Assembly (NCBI GenBank): GCA_029990175.1
Contig: JARKIP010000049.1
Location: 10,456,001-10,520,000 of the forward strand
Length of the DNA stretch: 64,000 nucleotides
Reading direction: 5' to 3'
Origin: Petunia secreta
Lineage: Eukaryota; Streptophyta; Magnoliopsida; Solanales; Solanaceae
Below the pieces are notes generated by a model that was given only the letters and a program-made list of their open reading frames with translations, searched no databases and was not told the DNA's origin. Of this stretch, positions 1 to 11,757 are shown piece by piece. Within the stretch, counting starts at the first letter, position 1; every line of letters begins with the position of its first letter. Both the position numbers and the translations under genes were made by a program.

Positions 1-188
1 TAGGTTGCAAATGGATCTTTAAAATTAAATATAATCCTGATGGCACCATAGCGCGCCTTGTAGCAAAAGGATACAATCAGCGCCCATGTCTTGATTTTGA
101 TTCTACATTCAGCCCTGTCGCCAAACACACCACAGTCCGCCTTATCATATCCATTGTTGTCACCCTTGGCTGGTCCGTTCACTAGTTG
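1..188 (+). pseudogene. Copia element C, reverse transcriptase fragment (5' part, cut by element A)
   Basis: The first 188 bases translate in one frame to the start of a Ty1/Copia reverse transcriptase: a GCKWIFKIKYNPDG stretch, then VAKGYNQ, FSPVAKHTTVR and a degenerate QLDV whose Q codon is now TAG. The frame stops at the conserved LDV and resumes with DVNNAFLQG at 14776. The flanks GACGT (189-193 and 14776-14780) are the target duplication of element A. The 5' end of C lies outside the window. The fragment is dead through the stop and the insertion. Confidence 0.85.
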
Positions 189-193
189 GACGT

Positions 194-1158
194 TGATGTG
201 TGGGCAAAATTCCACACATTACCTTCTTTACTTGAGCTTTTGTTGTGGATTATTGATTAAATACGTGCACTTATCGTGTTTTAGTTCCATATTATAGGAT
301 ATTGACGCTGTGGTGATGAGTAGATGAAAAACAAGTCAAAACAAGGCAATCTGTGAAGTTTCTGTTTCTGGACTGGAAATCGGTTCTTCGCGATTGCGCA
401 GTACATCATGCGACCGCACAGAAGACTGAAGAATACAGCGCGAAGGCGCCAGAGGATCGCGATCACGAAGCATCATAAGTTCATTCAGCGCGATAGCGCT
501 ACAAGTAATGCGATCGCGTAGCTTATAAATTGCAACAAGTGCGATAGCGTCCAGTTTCATGCGATCGCGCAGAAGCGCGTCTGGACTGCAGTGGACAGTT
601 TTGGAATTTCACATCAGCCAAATTGGGAACATATATTTAGCCCTTTGCACGACCTAGGGCTTATCTTTTGGCCATTTTTCCAATCTTGGAGCAATGATCC
701 ATCAACAAGAACACCAAGAGGGTGAAGATTTGGAGCAACCCATTAAGAAATTCTTAACCTTTAATACTCCTTTCTTCACTTTCATGCTTTGTATTGGATA
801 TATTTGGTGTTGTTGATGTTATTGAAGAATTGATTTTGTGAATATATTTCATGGCTATTTGTATTATTAATTGGTATGATTTTGGACATGAATATATGAA
901 TGAGTCATGACTAGGAATTTATATTATTGGGTTTTGATTATCTAGCTTCCATTGTTTTGATTACTTGACTTTTGTGCTCGCGACACTTAAGTTGCCCGTC
1001 TACTTTGCTAATTAAAGACTCGGGAGAGATTAATTAGCATAGAATAGTCAAGCTAGCGAGGATTTGGGTTGATAGGCTATTTCATAGACTAACTTATCTA
1101 AAAGAAGTTACGCTCGGAAGAGGTCTTCTTTCCTCGGATAATAGGTAGTGCTTTATAA
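194..1158. repeat. Element A 5' LTR, first segment
   Basis: The segment opens with TGAT and a short inverted repeat (GTGTGG at 198-203 with CCACAC at 212-217). It then carries a cluster of GC-rich near-palindromes (390-570), a TATA-like ATATATTTA near 631, and a tract from about 989 that recurs at 14233 and, diverged, at 43260. It stops at CTTTATAA where Copia B entered. No gene is seen here; the short ORFs on both strands have no recognisable product. Confidence 0.75.
390..570. repeat. Dyads of GCGATCGC-type words in the U3 of element A
   Basis: Eight ten-base words related to GCGATCGCGC start at 390, 410, 440, 459, 491, 511, 541 and 561. They form four pairs with start-to-start spacing of 20, 19, 20 and 20 bp. 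Spacers are unrelated AT-richer sequence. The TATA-like box lies about 60 bp beyond the last word, so the cluster is upstream of the LTR promoter. Confidence 0.8.
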
Positions 1159-1324
1159 TGTAATTCGGGAGAAGAGAATATGTTTATTGATGTCTTAACC
1201 GGTATATATACTGTTACAATAGAGTCTAATTATAGTAGGAGACCTAATACAATAAGGACTAGAAGTAAGAGAATGTTCTAGAATTACTATAATTCCTATT
1301 CTACTTATTTACAATTCTACAACA
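1159..1324 (-). repeat. Copia B 3' LTR
   Basis: Reads TGTAATTCGGG to CTACAACA on the plus strand, the same as 6088-6253 by direct comparison. On the minus strand the LTR starts TGTTGTAG and ends ATTACA. The polypurine tract abuts it at 1325-1336. Confidence 0.92.
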
Positions 1325-1331
1325 CTCCTCC

Positions 1332-3164
1332 TCAAGTTGGAGCATAGATATTGATCATGCCCAACTTGCCACAAAGATAATCAACTCGAGCTCCATTCAA
1401 CGCCTTTGTGAGTAAATCGGCTGGCTGCTCTTCTGTCTTAACATAACCAGTGGAAATCAAGTTCTCCTCAATCTTTTCACGAATAAAATGACAATCGACC
1501 TCGATATGCTTGGTTCTCTCATGATACACTGGATTTGAGGCGATATGCAAAGCAGCTTGATTGTCACAACAAAGCTTTGCCGGCATATAATGTTGAAAAC
1601 CAATTTCTGTCAAAAGATGATATATCCACATGATCTCACACGTGGATTGTGCCATAGCTCTGTATTCGGACTCTGCACTCGATCGAGATACAACATGTTG
1701 TTTCTTGCTCCTCCATGATACCAAATTTCCACCAAAGAAGACACAGTATCCTGTAGTAGATCTTCGATCAACTTTAGATCCAGCCCAATCGGCATCCGCA
1801 AAACCCTCTATGCGAGAATGTCCATTGTTGCCATATAACACGCCACGTCCTGGTGCTCCTTTTAAGTAACACAAGATTTGCTCTAGAGCTGCCCAATGGT
1901 TAACTGTTGGCGCAGACATGAACTGACTAACCACACTAACTGCGAAAGCAATATCTGGACTGGTCACAGTGAGATAGTTTAATTTTCCAACTAATCTCCT
2001 ATACCTCTCTGGATTATCAAATGGATCACCATCACCACTCGTGAGATGCACATTGGGAACCATTGGAGTACTGCAAGGCTTGGCTGCCAACTTCCCAGTT
2101 TCTGCAAGTAGATCAAGAACATATTTTCTCTGAGATAGAAAAATCCCTTTCCTGCTCTGACAAACTTCTATACCCAAGAAATATTTTAGCTGGCCCAAGT
2201 CTTTCGTGTGAAACCGCTTAAGTGAGGAAATCCCTGCACAGTTACTTCCTGTAATGATAATGTCATCAACATATACAACAAGAAGTATAACGCCAGCTAA
2301 TGATCGCCTATAGAAGACCGAGTGATCACATCTACTTTTCCGCAGCCTAAACTCTCGAACAACCGCGCTAAACTTGCCAAACCAAGCCCGAGGACTCTGC
2401 TTCAATCCATACAATGACTTCTTCAAACGACAGACTTTCCCATACTCCCCCTGAGCAACAAACCCAGGTGGTTGCTCCATATAGACTTCTTCAAAGAGAT
2501 CACCATGAAGAAAGGCATTCTTGATATCGAACTGATGCAAAGGCCAACCCTTAGAAGCAGCGAGAGAGATAAACAAGCGGACAGAGGTGAGTTTGGCCAC
2601 CGGAGAAAAGGTGTCAGAGTAATCCACCCCATAAGTTTGAGCATAACCTTTAGCCACCAGTCTAGCCTTAAGTCTAGCCACAGAACCATCCGGATTGAAT
2701 TTTACTGTAAAGACCCATTTGCAACCCACTACCTTCCTTCCTCTCGGTAAGTGCACCAAATCCCAAGTGCGATTTTCCTCAAGGGCATGTATCTCCTCAA
2801 GCATTGCATCACGCCATCCAGGATGAGATAAAGCTGCCTGAACTGTCTTGGGTACAGAGACAGAGTCTAGAGAAGCAATAAATGAACTAGTCCCAGGGGA
2901 CAAGTGGTCATATGAGACAAAGTTTGCAATAGAATATAAAGAGTCACATTGACGTTTACCTTTTCGAAGAGCAATGGGAATGTCAAGGTCGTCTGGAGGG
3001 AGATTGACTGGAGGGGGATCTGATGACGAAGGAGTTGGCGCAGGACATATATCAATGGTCTTTGATCGTCTGGAGTAAACTTGGACAATAGGTGGCTGTG
3101 CTCGAGCATCAAACTGGTCGACTGGAGGAATAAGAGGAGCAGTGGAAGACACAGTTTCAGTCGA
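1332..3164 (-). CDS. Copia B reverse transcriptase and RNase H
   Basis: C-terminal part of the Copia polyprotein, in the same frame as the gag-protease-integrase part and separated from it by a single TAG at 3165-3167. Reverse transcriptase follows a short linker: GCKWVFTVKFNPDG, then QFDIKNAFLHGDL, then the catalytic YVDD box (plus strand about 2266-2277). RNase H has the DADWAG motif near 1783, then SRSSAESEYRAMA and the conserved HERTKHIEVDCHF block. It copies element RNA into DNA in cytoplasmic particles. The first non-stop codon after the amber is not a start, so an isolated product is unlikely. Either the amber is read through or the copy is non-autonomous. Confidence 0.85.
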   Translation of the reverse strand, partial: STETVSSTAPLIPPVDQFDARAQPPIVQVYSRRSKTIDICPAPTPSSSDPPPVNLPPDDLDIPIALRKGKRQCDSLYSIANFVSYDHLSPGTSSFIASLDSVSVPKTVQAALSHPGWRDAMLEEIHALEENRTWDLVHLPRGRKVVGCKWVFTVKFNPDGSVARLKARLVAKGYAQTYGVDYSDTFSPVAKLTSVRLFISLAASKGWPLHQFDIKNAFLHGDLFEEVYMEQPPGFVAQGEYGKVCRLKKSLYGLKQSPRAWFGKFSAVVREFRLRKSRCDHSVFYRRSLAGVILLVVYVDDIIITGSNCAGISSLKRFHTKDLGQLKYFLGIEVCQSRKGIFLSQRKYVLDLLAETGKLAAKPCSTPMVPNVHLTSGDGDPFDNPERYRRLVGKLNYLTVTSPDIAFAVSVVSQFMSAPTVNHWAALEQILCYLKGAPGRGVLYGNNGHSRIEGFADADWAGSKVDRRSTTGYCVFFGGNLVSWRSKKQHVVSRSSAESEYRAMAQSTCEIMWIYHLLTEIGFQHYMPAKLCCDNQAALHIASNPVYHERTKHIEVDCHFIREKIEENLISTGYVKTEEQPADLLTKALNGARVDYLCGKLGMINIYAPT

Positions 3165-5594
3165 CTATTCTTCGGGAGAAGCAGTAGAGGACCCAGCCTT
3201 ATCCGGTGTCTCTACCGAACTTGATGATGTGACCTTATAGATGAGCCAATCTTCGTCCTCCCCCTGAGTGGGAGAAGTGTGAGAGGTGGAGAAGAATGGT
3301 ATTGCCTCGGAAAACACCACATCTATGGATACCAGATACTTATTAAGGGTTGGAGAGTAGCACATATAACCCTTCTGATGTTGAGAATATCCCAAAAAGA
3401 CACACTTCACAGCTTTTGGATCCAATTTAGTAATATGAGGTCTAACATCACGAACATAACATGTACTTCCAAACACTTTTGGCTCTAGAGAAAATAATGG
3501 CCTATTGGGAAATAATACAGTGTGGGGAATATCACCAGTAAGCACACTAGATGGCATGCGGTTAATCAGAAAGCAAGCTGTGGAAACCGCTTCCGCCCAA
3601 AATTCCTTAGGGACTTGCATTTGGAACATCAAAGCACGTGCTGTCTCGAGCAAATGTCTATTCTTTCTTTCAGCCACACCATTTTGTGAGGGTGTATCTA
3701 CACAAGATGATTGATGTAGAATACCATGTTGACTCATGTAATTTTGAAACGAGGCTGACATGTATTCCTTGGCATTATCACTCCTTAAGATATGCACAGA
3801 AACATTAAACTGTGTCTTGATTTCAGCACAAAAGTTAGAAAAATGGGAGAATACCTCAGAACGAGTTTTCATAAAATAAATCCATGTCATTCGAGAAAAA
3901 TCATCAACAAATGTAATAAAGTATCTGAACCCAGTTTTCGAGACAACATGACAAGGTCCCCAAACATCTGAATGAACTAACTGGAAAGCAAAATCAGCTC
4001 GTTTATTAATTCGAGGACTTAACGAGCTTCTATGATGTTTAGCAAAATGACAAGAATCACACTCTATCGAAGATACATTATTAAACTGCGGACACAACTT
4101 CTTCAAAGATGGAAGGGAAGGATGTCCCAGTTGACAATGAGCTTGAAATGGTGAGACGACACTAGAACAAGCAACTGATTGAGGCACCCATGGATCCAGA
4201 ATGTAGAGACCATTAGATACATGTCCTTTACCAATTATCTCCTTCGTCACGAGATCCTGAAAAAGACAGTGATCAGGATAGAATGAGATACAACAATTGA
4301 GGTCCTTGGTAGGTTTGCTCACAGAAATCAGATTAAAGGCAAGACTAGGTAGATCTAGTACTGAAGACAGGGTAATAGATGAAGTTGGTTTAACAATCCC
4401 AAGCCCCCCAATGTTGTAACTAGACCCATCAGCTATAGTAACAGAAGATGGTGCTTTGTGTGACCGAAAATCAGAGAGTAATTTTGAATTACCTGTCATG
4501 TGATCGGTGGTACCAGAATCAATGACCCATTGGTTTGAGGAAGAAAGTACATTTGTTACCTGACTCTGCATAAGCAGTAACGTGAGGAGATTCCTGGAAT
4601 TTGGAGAGTCTAGCATACTCATCAGCTGATGTTGTAATAGTCTTCTAGACTCAGAGGAGGAACCGGAAGCAGCAGCCGCAGTAGCAGTCTGAGTCCTCTG
4701 ATTGCGCATCTGCAATTTCCTGCAATTTCGCTTTATATGTCCAGGTTCTTTGCAGTAGCGACAAATAGGCTCACCATTATTGTTCCATCCCCCAGCATCA
4801 TTATTATTATTCCATCTCCCAGCATTATTATTCCACTTACCAGCACCATTGCTATTATTATTATTCCACTTGCCAGCATCATTATTATTGTTGTTCCATC
4901 GCCCATCATTGTTGTTGTTCCTCCGTGCAGTATCGTTTCCCCCTCCTCCTTTAACAACAAGCACATTGGGTGGCTGAGTGGAAAGAGTATTCTCTGTACG
5001 CAACACCCGGCTAAACACATCTTGAAGAGAAGTGATCTCAGCACTAGACAAAATCTGAGATTTAGCGGTCTCAAACTCAGCTGGGAGTCCAGCTAGAAAG
5101 CTCATTACTGACATCTGTTCCCTCTGGGCTTGTTGCTTCTTAATATCAATACTGAACGGCATAAGCATATTGAGTTCCTCATAATTTTTCTTAAACTCCA
5201 TGAAATAGGTGGTAAGTGACTTAGCTTCCTTTTCAGAACGGTAAAAAGCCTTACAAACTTCATACATGCGAGAAACATTGCTTTTTCCCGAATATAAGAA
5301 CTCCAAGTACTCCATTAATTCCTTCACATACTCACAATGATTAACTAGACCAACTACATCATTATCAATTGAGTTTGTAATTTGCAAAAGTAATCGAGCA
5401 TCATCTCGCAACCAAGTCTTTAAAGTAGCATCTTCTGGAGGTTCCTCAGTAAGATGATCATCTTTTTCAACGCTAAGCAAATAAACCCTGATCTTCCTAC
5501 TCCAGTCTAAGTAATTAGAGCCATTTAATTTATACTCCATTATTTTTGACATTGCCGGTAAAATCTCAGTAATGTGAGCCTTATCCTCAACCAT
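3165..5594 (-). CDS. Copia B gag, protease and integrase
   Basis: 809-codon frame starting MVEDKAHITEI at 5594, about 500 bp inside the 5' LTR. Order: gag of the plant Copia type (residues about 1-215), an asparagine/tryptophan-rich low-complexity run of NNNN-GKW type units (about 222-275), a CCHC zinc knuckle (CRYCKEPGHIKRNC), an aspartic protease (DSGTTDHM, near 358), and an integrase with an HHCC region (CDSCHFAKH) and the DDE triad in HSDVWGP, RSDNAKEY and NGVAERK. It ends at an amber codon after SPEE, just where a full-length Copia would run on into reverse transcriptase. Apart from that the frame is intact, which fits a recent insertion. Confidence 0.88.
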   Translation of the reverse strand: MVEDKAHITEILPAMSKIMEYKLNGSNYLDWSRKIRVYLLSVEKDDHLTEEPPEDATLKTWLRDDARLLLQITNSIDNDVVGLVNHCEYVKELMEYLEFLYSGKSNVSRMYEVCKAFYRSEKEAKSLTTYFMEFKKNYEELNMLMPFSIDIKKQQAQREQMSVMSFLAGLPAEFETAKSQILSSAEITSLQDVFSRVLRTENTLSTQPPNVLVVKGGGGNDTARRNNNNDGRWNNNNNDAGKWNNNNSNGAGKWNNNAGRWNNNNDAGGWNNNGEPICRYCKEPGHIKRNCRKLQMRNQRTQTATAAAASGSSSESRRLLQHQLMSMLDSPNSRNLLTLLLMQSQVTNVLSSSNQWVIDSGTTDHMTGNSKLLSDFRSHKAPSSVTIADGSSYNIGGLGIVKPTSSITLSSVLDLPSLAFNLISVSKPTKDLNCCISFYPDHCLFQDLVTKEIIGKGHVSNGLYILDPWVPQSVACSSVVSPFQAHCQLGHPSLPSLKKLCPQFNNVSSIECDSCHFAKHHRSSLSPRINKRADFAFQLVHSDVWGPCHVVSKTGFRYFITFVDDFSRMTWIYFMKTRSEVFSHFSNFCAEIKTQFNVSVHILRSDNAKEYMSASFQNYMSQHGILHQSSCVDTPSQNGVAERKNRHLLETARALMFQMQVPKEFWAEAVSTACFLINRMPSSVLTGDIPHTVLFPNRPLFSLEPKVFGSTCYVRDVRPHITKLDPKAVKCVFLGYSQHQKGYMCYSPTLNKYLVSIDVVFSEAIPFFSTSHTSPTQGEDEDWLIYKVTSSSSVETPDKAGSSTASPEE

Positions 5595-6075
5595 GAGTGT
5601 AATAAACAGTTACACGGACCTTAAATCCCAGAGTTGCAGGCCAAATAATCACTGGAAGCACAAAAGAAACCAGAACCAAAACCAAAATAGGAACAGCAGC
5701 AAAACCCTAACAACAAATTTGAAATCAAAGGCTGCCTTCGAATCAAGGCTGTAAAATCAGAAACAAAAGGTACCAAAGTGCCGGAAATAAGGAGACGAGG
5801 AGAAGGGTGCAAGCCGCGATCGATTCCGAGGTCACACGCGCCCACACGCGCCGGCGCGTGGGAGACAGTGACAGGTTGGTGGCGGCGCGTGAGAGCTACT
5901 CGCCGTCCACCCAGATGCCGGAGTTGGTGATTCCGGCTGGAAATTCAGTGCGCACCTCTGCTATGGTGGAGGTGAGATAAATACTTACTCCTTAGATTAG
6001 ACCAAAATCAACCGAGTCCTTTTCTTCAACCAAGAAAAGACTCGAAAATTATTTTGAATAACTCTTGAGCCCTAG

Positions 6076-6087
6076 GCTCTGATACCA
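6076..6087 (-). other. Copia B primer binding site
   Basis: On the minus strand TGGTATCAGAGC lies directly downstream of the 5' LTR, complementary to the 3' end of plant initiator tRNA-Met. It fixes the element's direction. Confidence 0.9.
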
Positions 6088-6253
6088 TGTAATTCGGGAG
6101 AAGAGAATATGTTTATTGATGTCTTAACCGGTATATATACTGTTACAATAGAGTCTAATTATAGTAGGAGACCTAATACAATAAGGACTAGAAGTAAGAG
6201 AATGTTCTAGAATTACTATAATTCCTATTCTACTTATTTACAATTCTACAACA
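6088..6253 (-). repeat. Copia B 5' LTR
   Basis: 166 bp, read as identical to 1159-1324. It contains GGTATATATAC, a possible promoter region, about 40 bp from its left edge. Confidence 0.92.
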
Positions 6254-6617
6254 AAGCTCAACCATGGCTTTGACGAGCGCCGTTTAGGTAAATCCCTTCT
6301 AGGATGGAAGGATTCTAGGGATTACAATAGAATGACTCGGCCATTATATATAAACCCCGTGCTATAATTGCATCCTAGGCTCAAAACTTGTTTTCCTTGG
6401 TTGTGAGAAGGCCATAGATCATATTTACTTTCTTTTCTAGTGTAGTTTGTAGTTGTTAATATCATTCCATCACCTTGTTATCATAGTTTGGCTTAGTCAA
6501 ATAGGTTTAGTTCCTCCACTACTTTGATTGCATCACTTTGTTCCTTGTGGATTCGACCCCGACTACTAGTTGGGTAAATTGTATTGCGATGACCGTTCAT
6601 ACCTCAAGCCGAGGTGT
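6254..6617. repeat. Element A 5' LTR, second segment
   Basis: Continues the LTR of A after Copia B and matches 14396-14757 closely up to CGAGGTGT. The last roughly 18 bases of the LTR, present at 14758-14775, are missing because the Ogre LTR begins here. Confidence 0.75.
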
Positions 6618-9600
6618 TGTTGACACCCAATTTTGTCCCTCCATTTTTTGCAATTTGGCTATATTCAACTAAAATCGATAATAGTAATTTTCCAAACAAA
6701 ACTGCATTAGAAAACATGCATCTTCGTGTGTAATATTATTATTAATTCCCTATTTATATAATATTTATTTAATTGTAATTATAATTACGTAATTGCATTT
6801 ATTAGGGCTATTTTCTAAAATACGTGTGCTATTTGTGTAGTTTAACGCGTTAAGATATTATTTAATAATTATTTATGGCTATTTATATCCAATTTGTATT
6901 ATTTGTGGTCATCTATATTTATTTATAATTAAATATATTTATTTATAATTATCTACAAAATTATTTACAAAATTCCTTATTTTATACTAATTATTTGTAT
7001 TTATAAGTATTTTGATTAAATATTAGCAATTTTGCTATTTTACAATTCAATTTTCACCATATTCAGTCCACGTCATCACCTTTTGCCCACGTGTGCGCCA
7101 CCTAAGCTTCACATAAGCCTACACCTCACCAAATACACTTTTAGCACGAAGTACTACTCTCCAAAGCACGCGTACAACTCACTTCTGCACGCAGTACAAC
7201 CCCTCAAAGCCCCATTCTCCTTACCCATCAGCATATGTCACTTATACACATATATACCCGCGTGCCCACGAGGCCAAATCCAAGCCCTACAACTCAAAGA
7301 TCCAACGGCTCAGAAAACTTCTTACTTTTTAATATTACACAACACACCTCACGCCTAAACCCTAAAACATAACACACCCACTTCTTTCCAAAATCAACTG
7401 CCGCCGATCCCATTTCTCTCTCTCCCCTTTTACTCATAATCCGACCCGATACACCCCCATATCTCCACCGTGACTCCGTCATCTCCTCCGCCATCAAATC
7501 ATCCATCTCCGCTCTCTCTTCCTTGTCATTTTCTCACGGAAAAAAGGGGAACAATTCTTTCTTTCCATAGAAACCGAAAAGGAAGAGCAAGAGATTGACG
7601 AATCTCGTTGAATCCAGACACGAGATACACTGATTTAGCACACACAAGTCAAGGAGCAAATCTTGCATTCCATTTTTGGCCAAATCGGGTAACATCTTTT
7701 GGTTTTCTTTTGTTGATGAAATTTGAACAAGAATGATATCTTTTTATACCCATTCCTATTTTAGATCGGATTACATTCCTGTTTCTGGTATCTAAACGTT
7801 TTACATGTCCAAATTCACCTTCGAATTAAGTCAGTGCCATATTTAGTTCATACATATCTAATTTGATTTTGGTTTGCATTCTGGGATACGTGACAATCTT
7901 TTAAAAAGTTATGTGCAACTCCTTAATTGATTACCTTGATTTTAGTCTACAATTTGTGTACTTGAATCTCTGAATTCGTATCTAAATTCTGCCTAACTTA
8001 AGGATGTTAAAGCTTGCCTATAATCCCTGCATAACCCCTGATGTCTCGACCTTTCCTTCTTTTGAAGAATTAATTGACTGATTAATTGATTCTGTCACTG
8101 TTTCCATGTCATATTCGTTAGGAACCTGATATTTCTGGATACTAGTTAGTTGTGATATGATTCTCATTTAAAATGATTCCCTTATTTGTGAATGAGAGAA
8201 AATATCAGTCATCTCATTCCTTTACACTATAAATATCATCCTTTGGTGATCTCTGGAAGGACAACAATGAGAGGATGTCTTTACACTCTCTGCACTCTAC
8301 ACTAGCTCACACACACTTAGACAGGCCACATGTCCCTTGAATACATCTGAAAGCACACACCTTTACAAGCTGAAAATATTCAGACCCCTTTCTTCTCCTC
8401 TACACATCTTTAAAGACCTCCTTACAGACTGAATACACATAACACACTTTACACCCTAGAGATCCTCTTCTCCCTCCCTACACCTCTGATTACACACAAA
8501 ACACAAGAAAAGTTCTCTCTCTGTCTTACCCAAGAGTTTCTGATCCCGGAAATATTTGTTATTTCTTTTGTTTGTGATTCTTGAATCATTCTCTGTTCCT
8601 AGAATTGGTCTGTTGGTATTTGAACTGTGAGGGAAGACTGATTCTTCCTCTTTAGTCCACCCTTGGGATTGGCTTTGGCTGACTGAAAACCAAGAGATGT
8701 TGTGTTGTCTGCTTGATATTCTTGGCTGTTGTCAATGCTTTGTGTGTCACTTACGTTCCTGGTTGATTAATTTGCTCTAAGACAAGGTAAAGTCCAACCA
8801 TATTCAAGTCTGCTTACTTGTTTTCCTATGCTGCTACTCTTAAGTTAAGTATACCACTACAAAAAACTTGATATATGCAATGTTTAGTGTAGTATTTTGT
8901 CCCTATTTCTCTCTGTGATGTGGATCATTTATGCATAAACTGTCGGGGCCTATTCGAGGCCATAGCTAACAATTTATGCAGGTTTTAGGATAGCCAAAAC
9001 GTTACACCATATGCTAATAATGTGGTGCAGGGCCTGCAGGCTCTTTGCATTAGCCAAGATCTCATACTATTCAGTTCAAAGCTAAAAAAAAAAAAGGGAC
9101 AAGGCCCTGCTCCTTTGCTTAACTCGTATCCATTATTATAATATATTGTTATGTATTTATTAGAGTTAATATTGGTTTGTATAGCACCATAAGGTGCAAG
9201 ATAGTTATATGACAGGATTTGCAGTTTGTGCACTACTATGTGCTGGTAAAATCTGCTACAAAGGGGCCAATTCTGCCTTTACTTTTATCTTTTATGTGTG
9301 CAAGGGCTGAAATCATAATACATGTTGAAAATTGATTTATTTGTGCAAATTATTCTCTGGAAAATTACAACAATGTGGTAACAGGTTTAAAATTGAAAGT
9401 TTAATGTCAATTTGACTATTTGTGCAATTTGAACTCTGTAATCGGATTATTTTTTGAAAGAAGACTAAAACCGCAACGTCATCTAAAATGAGACTATCTC
9501 TGCAAATGCCACATTTTTTAACATAACAGTGCACTTCGTCTTTTTTTTAGAAAAGGTTAAAGTAAAGTTAATGTTTTGAAATGAACTGTTTCTGCAAAAC

Positions 9601-10454
9601 CTTACACTTTGAAACTTAGCATAGCAGTGAACTAGTAGCTTGTAAGTAAACTTGTTAATCTTATACCATTTTCACTTGTTTTAATTTAGAGGCCTACTTT
9701 TAAAGCTTTAAAATTTCTTTGCTTATATGATGTTACTTGAATTATGTGATTTGCATGATCGTATATTGTTTGACGCCTAGTGGTCTAGTTTGGGGCACTT
9801 AAAAAACTTAGGGCGTCTGTGGGATGCTAGTGACTTTTAGGACGTTTAAAACATCAGCTAACGCGCTAGTTAAATATTTAAATAGGGTATGGGGTTTAAG
9901 GGAATTAAGCCCCTCGCAAGTGATGAAATTGCCCGAGCTATATATTGATAGTGGATTCTGAAACTACCGTCCCTTATGAAGATGGGTTCTGATTCGAATA
10001 GGATAATAAAACCTAGGATTTTTTATTCAAAGTGATCAATTAGTGGCTATTTGTGCAACATGACTATTTGTTTAAAATTATTTATGCAAATACATTAAAT
10101 TACCTATTTTACTTACGTTGTAGCCCATATCTCTCTTATTCACCTCATTTAGCTTTTATCCTTTTCTAAAGCAATGTATGAACCCCAATATAGAAATCGG
10201 CCGGGAACCACATTTAGTGGAACCTAGAAGGCGCATAACCCCTTCCTTCTGGGTTAATTTTGAACACTTACCCGAATCTCTGACTCGTAGACCAACCCGT
10301 AGTTAATTCTTTAAATTAAATTAGAAATTAATAGGTGACCTAATACACCCTAGACTATATTAGGTGGCGACTCCAAAACCATAAACTCAAACGAGTTACC
10401 CAGTCAAATCTGAAACCCGACTCGCCTCGAGTGGAGTCCAAAATCGAGTATGAC
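6618..10454 (+). repeat. Ogre 5' LTR (about 3.84 kb)
   Basis: Runs from TGTTGACACCC to TATGACA, five bases before the primer site. A multi-kilobase LTR is typical of Ogre and rare elsewhere. It is AT-rich with CA-rich patches (7060-7400, 8280-8520). I see no gene in it; the short open frames lack coding character. The 3' boundary is inferred from the CA end and the adjacent primer site because no second LTR is present. Confidence 0.7.
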
Positions 10455-10458
10455 AGAA

Positions 10459-10476
10459 TGGCGACTCTGCTGGGGA
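10459..10476 (+). other. Ogre primer binding site (tRNA-Arg)
   Basis: TGGCGACTCTGCTGGGGA is complementary, with few mismatches, to the 3' end of a plant tRNA-Arg whose acceptor stem starts GACTCC. This primer is characteristic of Ogre/Tat elements. Confidence 0.8.
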
Positions 10477-11757
10477 TTAAATGTTCTAACCATTACGATT
10501 TTTATATTGGGTTATTATTGCTTTTATTATTTTGTACGGTACTAACTTTTTCTATTTGCAGGTGGGTAGCCTTTTATAATTTTGCAATTTTTGATAATAT
10601 GATATTTTGTATATTATCAAATTATTTGTCGCATTTCACTCATACTCCCCCACTCCTGGGAAATGACACTTCACACACGCACGACGATTACGTGGATCCC
10701 ACGGTCGCTTCACCACCAAAAATTCTTTTAGGAGGACATTTTGTAATATAGTTGGTCCATGGTACAGCCAACGATTTCAAATGGTCCCACTCCTTAGTCG
10801 TCCGCCTTGGGGAACCGTGTCTAGAATTACCCAACTCTCAGTGGACGCTCTTGTCTAGGAACCATGCATCATGTCTTGATTTTGACTTCGGCTCATGTCT
10901 AAGTCCATTAGTTCATCATATTTGAACAAACCAACGGGTTTTTAACCCTAAAGGACGTTTAAATATGTTATGTGTGCATCTATTTAAAGTTGAACGTGTC
11001 TAATGTAGACCATTTGTTCTCAAAATGTGGATCATCCGATTATATATTGAAGGATGTCACAAGCCGAAAATTTGGAAGATCAAATAAAACAGACTTTGAA
11101 TCGATTCTTCTAATTTTGTTTAACAAAATCAATTATTTATTTTTATAAATGGAAATCGTTATACAAATCAATTATTTATTTCTATTTGCATATGAAACCA
11201 ATTATTTTACAAAATTATTTTTGGGGTATGAATGAAATTAATTGTTATACTCTTATGAAAAATAAGATCATAGACTTTAAATTAATTCATGTTACTTTAA
11301 TGTAACATGATCACGTATTTATTCCTATTATCTACATTTATTTAATGAATTTATTATCCATTCATTTTTTGGGTTATGAAAATAAATGGGATGACACACT
11401 ATACACGTTCAATATTAAATATCATACTCAAACTTAGGAAGACTTAACAACCTTGGCATGTTAAAGTCCATTAGCCAACTTCGTCCAAATTACGCCTATC
11501 ATACATCTTATGTATGTTTGTCTTGTCAGGCCTACCTCTGATACAAGAGAGGTCCCTCGCATTATAAAGAGTGATATATTTTGTATTTGGTAATTATTAC
11601 CTCGACACTAAATTATTGTTTTTCGTGTTTAAGTTTTACTCCCACTCCTGAGGTTCACTTGTGCACTCTGGCCGAGCATCAGTACCGGACGAGACCCAGA
11701 GGACCAGTAACAACTCCTCCCCCTTCACAAACTAGAAGAAGAGGAAAGCGAACCATT

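Larger units (their letters stand above)
1159..6253 (-). mobile_element. Copia element B, young, complete structure
   Basis: A complete Ty1/Copia element on the minus strand: two 166 bp LTRs (1159-1324 and 6088-6253) that I read as identical, a primer binding site for initiator tRNA-Met next to the right-hand (5') LTR, a purine-rich tract (minus strand, 1325-1336) next to the left-hand LTR, and one gag-pol frame broken only by a single amber codon. It interrupts the 5' LTR of element A between CTTTATAA and AAGCTCAACC; the intact equivalent is at about 14391-14406. Only AA is shared at the junctions, so a clean 5 bp duplication is not visible. Confidence 0.92.

Noticed and set aside
4737..5096. 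Plus-strand ORF rich in Ile/Pro/Ser within Copia B
   Set aside because: Shadow of the asparagine-rich run of the minus-strand gag.
7032..7358. 108-codon ORF in the Ogre LTR
   Set aside because: No domain, lies in a CA-rich part of the LTR, and there is no sign of conserved coding.
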